Both the position numbers and the translations under genes were made by a program. The notes under the pieces are model-generated. The model was not told the DNA's origin and made no database searches. It worked only from the letters and a program-made list of their open reading frames with translations. A stretch of DNA of 64,000 nucleotides, from positions 579,064 to 643,063 of the forward strand of contig NW_019774625.1 of NCBI RefSeq assembly GCF_001039355.2, read 5' to 3'. This stretch comes from Lingula anatina. Lineage: Eukaryota > Brachiopoda > Lingulata > Lingulida > Lingulidae. Below, one piece after another: positions 1 through 11,468 of the stretch (its first letter is position 1; each line of letters opens with the position of its first letter).

Positions 1-555
1 AGTTAAGTGCCTCTGTATTTTTTGTATTATGTAGTTATTTTTTGTTTATTTATTTGTAAAGCCAGAATAAAGTTTAAAAAGAAAAAAAAAAGAAAGAAAC
101 AGGGTAGGGTAGTCTTTCATTTTTATTTTCAGCATTCTCTGCCCCTATTGCTTTTTATTTCATGAGATATCTATTTAGGGGTTGCCTTTGGCATATGTGT
201 GTGGTAGTATGTATGATTCTTAAAAGAAACCTTCTAGTTAGCAGAGAACAGGCACTGTGGATGGCTGTGACAGCTAGAAGTGTGGTGAACAGTCCAGGAT
301 CATTAATATGGCAGGCACGGCTCAGAGATTATTAGTCTAAGTGCTGTTCTATGGGAGCCTCACGCTCCTAGTGGTTAACAGCTTAATTCCACTTGATTTT
401 AAACAGAATTGCTTAACTCCAGCTCCTTACAACAGTCTGCACAACTTTCCCTTCTCTCAGGGGGAACATGTTTTGTCACTTTGGCCTTTGTAATTATGTT
501 ATTGTCATTATAACAATCTGCATAATCAGATCAGAGTCGTAATTTTTTCACTTAG
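1..555. other. Presumed CHTF18 intron, no exon recognised
   Basis: No coding segment resembling the preceding part of CTF18 can be recognised here. An AATAAA followed by an A-rich stretch (about 66-95) looks like the tail of an inserted or retroposed sequence rather than a gene end, because CHTF18 continues downstream on the same strand. Confidence 0.4.
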
Positions 556-1667
556 AATCCATTTGGAGTTAGCTAAAATGGCATTATCTCGTAGGCAGAG
601 GAGGGATGCTGAGTACATGATGAGGTCCCATGATCCCAAAACACGGGAAGTAATTTGGTTTTCTGTTCAAAGTAAATGGTTTGGTCTTAATTTGAGTGCA
701 TAATATATATGATACCATTTAGTAATTCAATTAGAATGCATAATTTAGGAAGTTGAAGCTGTGTTAGCCTCATGGCACTCAAATACACCCTGAAGATCTC
801 AGTGAAGCTTTTCTTCAATTTTAAAGTACTGGTACCCTCAGAAAATAAGTGAATTATTTCAATCTTAAAGTAACCAGAGAACAATAGAAAAGATTGTTTG
901 TGGCATATACTGTGTAACATGTAAGTGAAGTTTTTCTCTCGCTCTACTTTTTTCAATCCCAGACTTTTGAATTAGCAACAGTGGAGAAAGTACCTTAGAT
1001 GTTTTGTAGGAAAAATTATTTTTAATGTTATCTTTTGAAGACCTGACATATGATGGAAACTGGGTATTTTGAACAATTTACAAAGAAGTGAAGGCAGGTG
1101 GTTAGTATGTTGAGGAATGTGAAGCAGGTGTAGGAGCGGCTATCTTCAGTGGGGCCTACTAGGAGTTATAAAAAAAAAATAGCCGGCGAACCAGACCTAG
1201 CTGAACTGGGGGGTTGGCATTGCTCTCTCTCAGCTGAGCATCCCCATGCATTATTCAGACTGCCCTTTCGATAATGTGACGTTGGAGATTAAATTGATTT
1301 GCCTTTATTCCCATTGTCATTTGACCTTTTGAATCTTCGGCATGCTCCCGACATAGAAGCATCTCAATGCATCACAAATGGACCATTAGAAAGTCCCAGA
1401 ATTGGTTAGGTGTAAATGAATTTTCACTGAAATCTTCTCCAACTTAATTAGTTTCTGTCTATAATTAGGTGTCAAACCCAGTCACATCTCCCAAGTTAAG
1501 ACTGATACAGAGTACAATTCTCTGTGACTTTAAGGAAGTTACCTTGTAGGAGCCAGAAAGTAGAGTTGGGAGGCTTTGGTGCTCAGAAAAGTTTTTGTCA
1601 GAATTGGCAGAAAATAATTAAAAAGTAACTTCTCTTAATTCTGCTAAGGTTGTAGGTCTACATTGAC

Positions 1668-1713
<46 letters not shown>

Positions 1714-2959
1714 GTTTTAATATATGTATTCATTTATTTATGGTGCATGTTTCTATGAACATGCCTTTTCTCATGACTAAGCAGTGTTTCAACAAATGCC
1801 TATTTCTGTGCTCAGAATAAGTTAATGAGGTCAAAATTACAGTTATAAATTTCTTATGTCACATACCTTACCCACTACAGAAATTAATTTTATTGAAGAT
1901 TGAAAAAATTAAGTTACTCATAAGGATACCAATGCTTTCATGACCCACACCCAACAGAACTTTTGGAAATATTATTTATTTTGTTAGGATTTAATGAGCA
2001 GACTGCCAGTTATTATATGCCAAAGTTTCAGAAAGCCACCATGGGTTTCACATGAATGTTAATATAGCCCTTTAACCTGAAAACTTGTTTAAAAAATTAA
2101 AAAAAAAAGGCATTACAGTCTAAAATGTACATATGTAACAGGTCAAAGTCTGGAAGGGAGGTTATTAAAGTCATTGTCTCATTTCAGCCTGCTGTGGACT
2201 TTTTTGGAAGAGTAATCCAAACAAAAAGAAAAAAAGAGAACGGTAAGATGTTATTTTACTATTTATCAACAAAAATGACAGTGATATGGTTTTACTTACA
2301 ACATGGTTGCTGAATTAATCTTGCATAACTTGAGGAGAAGATATCTTGTCATGTGAGTTTTTATTTAGATTAATGACTTCAGGATATTCGGCTTAAGGAG
2401 CAATGAGACTTCCCTTCTGTTTTAACATACCGTTCTCTATAGAATTAAATCTGGTAGATTTGAACTGCATTTTCAGTGATATTCTCAAGTGCTGTCATAC
2501 ACAATTACAGGCACACTATGGCAAAAAATAATAATAATAATAATAAATTTTCTTGTTGATTTCAATACTTTTCCTTTCCTCACTAAGGTTTGCTTTCATC
2601 ACCAAGGTATACCATATCTTAAATCATTCACAGGAATATTATCCTTGAGTCCATATTTGAGTTCTGGGTTTGATTTTTTGAGGCACTTTCATAATGGAGA
2701 TAGACACTAACAAATTTCACTTTCGATGCCAATAAAAAGAAATTGAAAACCCTAAATCTGCTTTATACATCATACTTTTCTCAATGTATTGTATGTCTTT
2801 GAAGATTCTTACTGTGATTACGTCTTTCACTTTTACATTTCAGCATCACCAGAAAATGCCAAAAAGAAGAACATCTTGGATGGGGATGTTTGGTTTCACT
2901 TTAAAGAAGGCTATTCAAATGCTGTGCGGAGAACAGTCCGAGTGCAAGACTTTCTTTGA
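556..2959 (+). CDS. CHTF18: CHTF18 (CTF18), C-terminal exons, 5' part outside window
   Basis: CTF18 is the large subunit of the alternative RFC clamp loader that handles PCNA at replication forks and supports sister-chromatid cohesion in the nucleus. Two exons are firm. 2188-2242 encodes PAVDFFGRVIQ, and 2844-2959 encodes DVWFHFKEGYSNAVRR followed by TVRVQDFL and a TGA stop. These match the conserved extreme C-terminus of CTF18 (DFFGR, then VWF.F.EG.SNAVRR), which binds CTF8/DCC1. A third exon, 556-649, is inferred: it follows a pyrimidine-rich acceptor, ends at GAA|GTAATT in phase 0, and encodes a basic QRRDAEYMMR segment that fits the family just upstream of DFFGR. Phases agree throughout (0 at 649/2188, 1 at 2242/2844). 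The AAA+ part of the gene must lie upstream of base 1. CpG is sparse here, unlike the next 27 kb. Confidence 0.87.
1669..1712. repeat. (ATT)n microsatellite in CHTF18 intron
   Basis: About 14 uninterrupted ATT units. ATT-type repeats also form the 3' tail of the LINE remnant near 34.2 kb, so this could mark the end of a decayed LINE, but no LINE coding sequence is seen beside it. Confidence 0.9.
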
Positions 2960-4167
2960 ATACACCCTGTATACGTGGGGCACAAATCTTGCCTGGACCA
3001 TAACGGAGGCCGAATTCTAAACTACAACGAATTTATGATGACTAAATGTAAACCTGATCAATTTCTGAGCAGTTATGCCATTCTGCTACTTTGATTGACA
3101 TGGAGACTTATTATATGATTGATATGGCAAACTTATTATTATTTTTACTCAACCTTTCCTACTTTTTAGATCTGGAAAAATGGAATATTTTGTAACAAAA
3201 TTTAGCCATGCATACAATTGGAGACTAACCATTATGTGTTCATATTTTTTTCTAGATTAAATGAATACAATATAAAATAATATTGCAACAGTGTCCATAA
3301 GCGCATACCTGTTAAAATGGAAATGTTTGTAAAGTCATTTTCACTTTTTGATGGAAGTATGATTATCGAAGAGTTAATGTCAACACAAATAGACAGTAAA
3401 ACTATATGGAACCTTGCCAGTATTTGTTTTATTTTTACCCCTGTTAGTCTAGAGATTGAGGAAGAGTTTTTTAAGTCTTGATATTACTTTTTCCTTTTTA
3501 TCCCCACCCCTAGGTCTGGTGAATAAGCAGTTTAAACGATTAAAAGTGACTAAAACTTGTCAATGCTGTTTAGTTCTTAATTTAGATGGGATAATCGCTT
3601 GCATTACTATAGTCAAAATTTTTTCTTGCTAATTCTATTTTATCCTTATTTTTTGGAAAGAGATGTACTTGATAGAAGTAATGGTATGCACTCCACAGTG
3701 ACAGCAACTTGAAGAAGAAATATAATTTCATGCCAGCATGTAGTATTAATATCTCAGCCTTCTAAGGAAGAGTCCCCCAGTAGAATTAAATTGTAGCGTA
3801 TCAAATCGAACTTTGGAATGAATCAATTTTACTTAGGCTTATTAAGCAAATTATCGTCGGTTCCACTTGTATTATGATAATCATTTTAACAACATCATTT
3901 AGTATTTTCCTGAGAACTCTATTGGGCTTCCGATAGTCCAGTATATCCGAGAGATTGAAAATGATTTTACAGATAGCAAGCCTGAATACAATTGATACAA
4001 GAGGTGCTTGGTTATTTCAAAGATTCTCAAAATACCCGTAACTTTGACAGATCTCAAACGCCAATTTTAGTAAGCTAACCAATGGTAGGTCAAGAACTAC
4101 ACCAGAAGTTGACGGGGGGGGGGGTCTCGATTTTTAGAGACATTGGGAATCCCCGCTCTGCAGCCGG

Positions 4168-4170
<3 letters not shown>

Positions 4171-4208
<38 letters not shown>
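4171..4208. repeat. (TA)n microsatellite
   Basis: Nineteen TA units, flanked by CCGGAAC on the left and GTTCTCAG on the right, so the whole block can fold as a cruciform. Confidence 0.95.
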
Positions 4209-4211
<3 letters not shown>

Positions 4212-6263
4212 CTCAGTCCTAAGGTTAAGCTAAGAAGCCAATAAGATTACCTTGGAATGAGATTATGTATGTTCTCTGAAGCTTGGCATGGGGATCATTG
4301 TCAAGAAGTCATTTGTCTTATTATCTTAATTATTTCTACTTTATTCCATTTAATTAGATAACTGAGATTGAAGGCAGTTGTAAATAATTTAATCAAACTG
4401 AACCAGAAATATATCTTCCGCTCCAGCCAGATGATTAATTACATAATAAACTGGTGGTATTCAGTTTTGTGATATGTTGAACTATGTATTAAAGTACGGC
4501 ATATGAGAAGAGCAAAGACGATGGTGCATCTCGATGTCGACACTGTATATATTAGGTAACGATCAAGTGGCGACGTGTTCCCTTTGTACTCGTATGGTTT
4601 GAACTATATATAGTTAAATATCTCGAACTTTATTTTCTGTTGTTTTCTCATGGGAAAAGTGATGAAAACTGCATGTTCGAAAGACCTTAGATCCTTTTCA
4701 ATGTCCATCTAAAATGCCGTCGCAGGCCGCAAAAGAGATACCGTTGAACGTATTCAAGTAATTTATGTTCAAATCGTCTAATCGACTACAAAGTCTTATA
4801 TGTCATGTATTATAAAGATACGGAAGTCTAAATAATGATAAATAATGCTGGCTGCGATGAAGCCGCAATTCTTTTATAGTTTTATTGCTATCAACAGGAC
4901 CGAGGAATATTCACTTAGTTTTGTTTTGAATTATTTTTCTTGTAGAGATTGATATCTTCGTCCCAAAATGCTGAGCTCTCTATAAATTTGAGGAAAAATG
5001 TGCACGGATTTCCTATTTACTGCACAATTTTTTTCCAACCAGAAGATCCATAATTATTTACATTTAATAATACTCCTATGAATTAGTCATGTTTAGTCAA
5101 AGAATATCGGACATAAAATTAACAAATGATAGCGATGAGTAGTACCACAATATCGCAAATTCCTCGGTGATTCAAGGCTTGAAAATCGTTGACGATCTTT
5201 GATTGGTTTATGACCGTGATTGGATGCGATCAGTCCGAATTCTGGCCAAGCAGTTGTGATGAAAATGTTATAAATTTCTATTTCACTGCCATTCCATTGT
5301 AATTTCCCATATTTCCTGTTCAATTGTGTTTGGGTTGGCGTATACAGGGTCATGCTAATGATTGAGAAATTGAAAATATCGCTCGGTAAATTGACACAAT
5401 TACGTGGGTCAAATGCATAAAAATACAATTTAGCAAGCCTCTGAGTCTATTAATGTCTAATCCAAAAGATATATTCCACTCGATTCGATTAGGAGTGCCT
5501 GTGTAAGTTAAATTTAAGAAGTCAAAATGTACATAACTTGGTGGAATTGAATAAAAATTGATTTTTGATGTCTTGGGTCTGCCGTGGTTAGATTTAGGAT
5601 GAAGGGCAAATAAGATTTACAACGATTTTCAAATTACTTATACCCCATGTACAATGAAAAATTGCAATATTGGACATCCCTCCCCCTGATCAACAGCTTA
5701 GATAAATTTTCAATCGGATCAGACGAAGACCTAAAGAGATTACTTTCCCGTAATGTACCGGTGCGTGAAAAAAGTGTGAGTAGGACGGAATAATATTATA
5801 TCGTAATATCAATCATAGCAAATTCGATCAAGGGTCCACGTAATCTCGTCAACGGACCCCTAATGGAGTAAGGAGAATTTGCACAAGTCAAAATGAACAT
5901 TATCGGTTCATTGTATCAATAATTGTCCTTGGATCACGACACAATGGCATAATGGGAAAGATTATGGTAAAGCTGCAGAAGGCTGGCACTGACTGGCACC
6001 GATGGAAGTTTCAGATGCATAAAAATAAGCGGTCGGTTTTATATATAGAAGGGAAGAGTAAGCTTATATTCTAGGTTTAATCCGAGATATACCTACATCT
6101 GCATTTGAGGAGAATACATGGCCGACATGTTATTTGACCAGCTCGGTTAGTTTTCTAATTTGGGTTCTTTATCTTTCATTGTTTTGAAATAGTTTGTTGG
6201 AACGGTTCTTAATTTACTTGGCATGTGAATTATGTGATATCCAAAATATTAGTATTACTATTC

Positions 6264-6288
6264 TTTTTTTTTTTTTTTTTTTTTTTTT
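6264..6288. repeat. Poly-T run
   Basis: Twenty-five T residues. Read on the minus strand this is an A tail following a GGTTCAATC word that loosely resembles a tRNA-type B box. No convincing SINE body could be delimited. Confidence 0.8.
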
Positions 6289-7009
6289 GGAGACAGGTGA
6301 TTGAACCTTTGAATTTCAAGAAAGGTTTCAGAAGTCATATGCACTCTGCTGTCATCACGGAATCAATCATGTACTGAACTTTATTTAATTTCTTTCCTTT
6401 TTGGAAGTACAAACTAGAACACTAATGGCAACAGTTCGTGAAATAGATATATGGGTTATTATTTGTTATTAAATAGAACACGTTAAGATTATAAATATGA
6501 AGATCTGCATGCCTCCTTGAGTTTTGAAACTCGTACGTTCCATTTACCCTGCTTATAATTCAATTATCATATCTCGCACATCGCTCCTTGTAATTGCCTT
6601 ATCTCGATTATTATCGGCCTTAACGGATAATTATTAAGAATAATTCATTCATCATTGAATAATAATTTGATTACCTCCTATTTGATATTGTACAGTCATT
6701 TCTTTCTTTTTTGCAATTCATGAAATTTCGTGGACCTTAGGGGATTTTTGTTCTGTGCATTACGGACAAAATGAAAATTACTTCTAAAAGCTCTTATTCC
6801 TCACTTTATAAACCTAGAAAATCCGATGACAAATTTCTTGAAACACGCGAAAATATAAAACCTGGCCAAACCTTCTTCATCATTATAGTTGCACAATAGT
6901 AATTTTATACAATCAGTAAAATAAGAACATATCGGGGAAATATTAGAATACACTTTTTACGAAATAGATGAAAGCACTTATGCCACTCTCTGGCTGCCAG
7001 ATACAGTTC

Positions 7010-7015
7010 TTTATT
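7010..7015 (-). terminator. Candidate polyadenylation signal of DRGX
   Basis: AATAAA on the minus strand, about 425 bases beyond the DRGX stop codon. It is the nearest canonical hexamer I noticed downstream of the gene, but usage cannot be judged from the sequence. Confidence 0.4.
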
Positions 7016-7440
7016 GAACGAATACTGAATGGTATATATGTACAACCAAAATGATTAAAGTACGAGCATTTGCCAGAAAACATTGGAAGCATTGCATTCA
7101 CGTAAGGGTAGATAAATGCCTTGTAATACGGGTCTTACAGAAGATTGTCCTTCAAGTTACAGATGTATAAAAACTTGTAAATACAAGCGATGATTTTAAA
7201 GAAAATAATTTTGATGTAAACCTTCAAACATTTGGTTGTTCGAGAACGATGTTTGTCTCCAGATGAATAATACTGGGGATGTCACAGAGAAAGTAATTTG
7301 ATAAAAGCAGCCAAACGCTACACATTTTTATCTAATTTTCACCAATTAGGAGTGCCGATAGCTTGCCCAAAAAATTGAGTGCCCATTGCTTGCCCAATAA
7401 GGTTCACATGAAGTATCAACTTTCTACACCTTTTGGCTGC

Positions 7441-10400
7441 TTATTTGAGCCGCAGGAAAAGCTCTGCCCTATCGGCTCCTCCAACTGCAGTCTCTCCAGC
7501 GGTTCCGCCACTGCTTCCTCCTGCTCCACCGCCACCACCGTTCACTGCCTCCAAGGCCAGAGCGTGGGAATGCTCGCGAGCCTTGCGCCGTAGTTCTGCC
7601 ACGCTGGAGCTCCTGTGTTCGTGGTTGACCAGGATGTTACTACAAGAAGAAGCACGGGGTGGACAGCAGGTGCAGAAACCATGTACGCCTACAGCAGAAG
7701 GCAAGGCAAGATATCAACGTTCAAATTTGCACGTACCGTTGCTCTAGTATACTATTTTAAACGATGCCACAGTGGCGGGCCAAGGAGGGATTGAGCTCGA
7801 GACTTCCCCAAATTAAATAGAGATGTAAGGAAATGTTCTGAAAAGTTATTTTCATCCTTCCCTTATATTACGGTTTCGTTACTGGAGCATCTATGTGTCT
7901 AAAGATTTGCGTTTATGTCAACGCCTTTGACAAGTATTCCTGACGAGATTTTATTTGATGAAAAAGCATCAGATATTATGTGAATAACTTTGTATCTATA
8001 AAATCATAATTGCGTGAATGTTCGTGAATGGACTCAAATTACGAATATTGAAAATACCTTCTTAAATATGCTTTGCTGAAATGGCGTGTGGTGTTTCGGA
8101 AGCATGTATTTTGGGTTCTCTGCAATCATTTCAGACGAAAAGTTTTTGCTATGCGTTTTATTGTCATTAAATATTAATACTTCTACTATCTGTCGACTCT
8201 TACCTTTCACTCCCTGGTGTGCTGGGGGCGCAGCCTGTGCTGCAGGCGTTACAGGGGGAGGAAGCTGGAATAGCGGCCTGCCCACAAGGGTGGGGTTGAA
8301 GCAAGACTGGAACGGGTTCCTTAAAAAACAGACGATTTCTTCATCAATAATGTAAATATAATCAATCAATGCAAGTTCTACATTATACCACTTTTTTTAG
8401 GACCCGGATCCTATTAAGCTTGAGCATTACTACACGACACTATTTTACACCTATTTTGGATTCTGTCAGAAAACATCCGGGGCGGTTTTCAACTTACACG
8501 TGGAAAGGAGGAGGGAAGTGGTAGGGGCGGGGTCTGCTGGCTGCTGCAAGCTGCTCCAGGCGCGCCGCCAGTGTTGCTCCGTTATGTAAACCAGGGGGTG
8601 ATAATTGCAACAAAGGGTTCATCATGTATGGCTGTGGCGGCATTTCTCTCTTTAATCCATCTGGCAATGGCATCATATTGTGTTCAAGATGCTTAGAATG
8701 ATTGTTCTTTCCCTTGTTGAATATTTCAGGCTTGCATTCGTTATCTGTCTGGCTGAGTTCGCTATTGTTGTCGCTCTCAGATTCGATAAGACGCTGTTCT
8801 TTCGATTCAGCGTTGCCCGGATCCTTGGGCGATATTTTCTGGTAGTCACCAGCGTCTGGCGAAAGAGCCTCTTCAATCACGTCTTCTTCTTCGGCCACAG
8901 ACAAAGGTTTAGTCGTTGAATCTGTTTGTTTATGAGGAATATCGTTCTCAGTAGATGAAGTGTTCTGTGGTCTCGCTTGTCCTTGATGAGAATCGCCCTC
9001 ACCGGACCCTTGTGTCGGCGCGGCACTGTTTTGTTGCTGATATCGCTCCGTCTTCCGCCATTTTGCTCTTCGATTTTGAAACCACACCTGTAAAAAGATG
9101 CCTAAAAATTCAAACGGTGGGATGAGCAATTTCGAAATTTTATTGTATTTTTTCTGCATGGCAAGGTTCGACGACACAATGAATACAAGGATTCAGAAAA
9201 ACCTTCCACCGTCCTGTAGGTACTATCTCTAACAACTTCTATTTTAATAGAAATTAAAATTAACATCCACACTGTTGTAAAATGAAAAATGTATATTTCC
9301 GTGCAAATGTCGAATTGACTTTCATTTTCAGTTTTAAAAGCGGACATATGTAACACAACGTCATTTCTTCTAAATTTCAACATAGAGCAAAGTTTGCATT
9401 AAAAGTGATCCGACAAAAAATTCCATTAAACACCCGCTTTGTCAATATTAATCACAGTTCTGACGGCGACGAAAAACACGCGATCACGGTCACCAAGGTC
9501 TACCACCTACGGCACCCTGCCGTAACTCCCTCCAACGCACGGTGTCGTAAAAAGCTTTTCGGGCGCAATCAGTTGGTGTAATGTAGATAAAGTCAACACT
9601 GTTCAACTAAGTGCGGACAGAGAGCAAGGAAGACTCTGCTATTGTTTTTCAGCTAAGAACAATCGTAAGATTTAAAATGACAACGCAACCGTATAATTTA
9701 ACAACGATCAGCGGAATAATCCGTTTATGCGCATCAACGTGTTACACAACGGTGATTAATTTGTTCGGGAAGTGAAGCGACCCGTCTGTGAGCAAATGAC
9801 AAGGTGGTTCCTTCAAATATTGAACTTATTACTTTTCAATTTGTCCTGTAGAGGCATGAAATTGCTACCGGTTACATAGGGAAAATGAACTGTTTGAACT
9901 AGTTGGGGTGGCACTTATAATTACATTCGACTATGCAACAAACACCATTTTAACTTTTTTATGCAAAAGTTATATTTTTTACAAAAGAATAAACCGCCCT
10001 TTGAAATTTACGCGAAAAACTCTAAGGCTATGCAAAATATTTAGACAATATTATAGAGAGTATACCTGAACTGAAAGGTAAACTGACTGAGGATATTTTT
10101 TGTGCTTCAGTAAGAAATTATGTTTATTTCTATATCTCGTTTCAAGTATCTTTAGATAAAAAATGACCCCAAAGTACAAAGAAGAGGTACCTGTACTCGA
10201 GCTTCAGTTAGGTTTATTCTCATGGCCAAATCCTCCCGCGTGAAAACATCAGGATAGTGAGTCTGCGCAAACGCCTTTTCTAGTTCTTCTAGCTGAAAAT
10301 GATAAATACAATTTCAAGTTGGTCCATCTTTTTCATTTTTGTTTTGTAAAAAAAAAAACACATTTGTCGCTTTAAGTCATTTATCTGATCCAAGTTTCTG

Positions 10401-10458
10401 GTTTTCTAGCAGATGTGATAGCGTTTGAAATTCTATCAAACAGTGATATCAATGAGAC

Positions 10459-10509
<51 letters not shown>

Positions 10510-11151
10510 CTACCTGTTGGAGAGTAAACGTAGTTCTATTTCGTCGCTGCTTCCGTCTGGCAAAAGTGTCGTCATGTAGATCTGGGTGAATCCCGAATGT
10601 GCCGTCTGAAAATTGGCGAAATTTGAACATTTGCAACTTGTTTTGTTATATTCTGGATGCTCAAAAAAAAAAAGCTGTGCTCGAAAATGTATTTTCTGTG
10701 TACTCTTTCACGTAACGTTTTGTTCATATTTTTTCTTCTCTCTTTGGGAAATTTCTGTATTGGCAGTTTTCGTTTTTGCTGTGCCAGTAAGAGACGATCT
10801 TTACTCCATTACTCTCTTTTGGTTTAGTTCTTCCCACGTATTCTGCTGGTTTAGAGATTTTTTTAGAAAAAAGACCCATTGAATCATTTGTTTGGCTCTC
10901 CAATAAGCATACGAAATCTGAATTACTATTATCTTACCTCTTTTGAAGCCAAACATCATATCTAACCTTGTACTTATGTATAAAAATTCAAAACTGATGA
11001 CATCTTGTAGAAAAGAAGTTTATCATCCTACCAAGCGAGTATTAAGATACTTACATGGATTTGGAGGGCAATGCGTATAGTCCAGTCCCAGGGGACGCGC
11101 CGCAGGGTGTATAGGCGGTAGACTGCTCGGGGGGTAATGAAAGCAGTACAT
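7441..11151 (-). CDS. DRGX: DRGX (Drg11/Prrxl1) paired-like homeobox transcription factor
   Basis: A sequence-specific nuclear transcription factor; in vertebrates DRGX specifies dorsal-root-ganglion and dorsal-horn sensory neurons. Six exons, in minus-strand order: 11151-11055, 10605-10514, 10292-10191, 9087-8498, 8319-8204 and 7688-7441. Together they make 1245 bases (414 codons plus stop) with every phase consistent. The start MYCFHYPP parallels vertebrate DRGX MFYFHCPP. The homeodomain (about residues 52-111) has [11 protein letters not shown] and [14 protein letters not shown], with Gln at position 50 and Asn at 51. An intron falls at homeodomain 46/47, as in other paired-class genes. 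Near the C-terminus a CTCC motif (338-341) precedes an OAR box with [14 protein letters not shown] (about 360-373), both in the DRGX order. The roughly 180-residue acidic/polar linker after the homeodomain is not recognisable. The protein is longer than vertebrate DRGX (about 260 residues), mainly through this linker and a Gly-rich tail. Confidence 0.95.
10462..10507. repeat. (TC)n microsatellite beside a DRGX splice donor
   Basis: Twenty-three TC units, ending only about six bases from the donor of the second DRGX exon (minus-strand GTAGGCGAG then GA repeats). Length changes here would sit immediately inside the intron. Confidence 0.95.
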
Positions 11152-11435
11152 TCTGCTGGGCAACTGAAAGTGAAAAGTGTAAAAATAATAACAATAATAA
11201 CAAAGAATTGAAATAATTTTCATAATTGCAATAATACTAATATTTGTTGGACGCATTGATTGGAAACATGATTCTGCTGAATTTTTATCTGTGCAATCTT
11301 GTGCTGAAATGGTCTAACCGGACTGAGACAAAACAGATGGCAAAAACGAACCTTTCTGTTTGATTTTTATCTGCTGAACGGAAAAATCGCGTACAGAGAC
11401 AAAGCCTGCTTAATCGATTTTCTCCATCGAAGTAA

Positions 11436-11468
11436 AGACAGACAGACGGACAGACAGCCAGACAGACA
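11436..11468. repeat. (GACA)n short tandem repeat
   Basis: About eight imperfect GACA units (GACAGACAGACGGACAGACA and onward). The small ORF across it on the minus strand is a by-product of the repeat. Confidence 0.8.

Larger units (their letters stand above)
2960..7440. other. Intergenic, CHTF18 3' flank to DRGX 3' flank
   Basis: The first few hundred bases are the CHTF18 3' UTR; no clear AATAAA is seen, only an ATTAAA near 3256. The rest has no convincing exon on either strand. It holds an 11-G run (4114-4124), a TA microsatellite (4171-4208), a T run (6264-6288) and a dense cluster of TAATTA/ATTA and TTATC words at about 6550-6680. CpG becomes frequent from about 3.5 kb onward. Confidence 0.6.

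Noticed and set aside
132-200. Acceptor-like TTTTATTTTCAG at about 132, tested as a CHTF18 exon
   Set aside because: All frames stop quickly and none matches the upstream CTF18 sequence.
5093-5428. 111-codon minus-strand ORF
   Set aside because: No recognisable motif, poor codon coherence, no splice context. Expected by chance in a 4.5-kb spacer.
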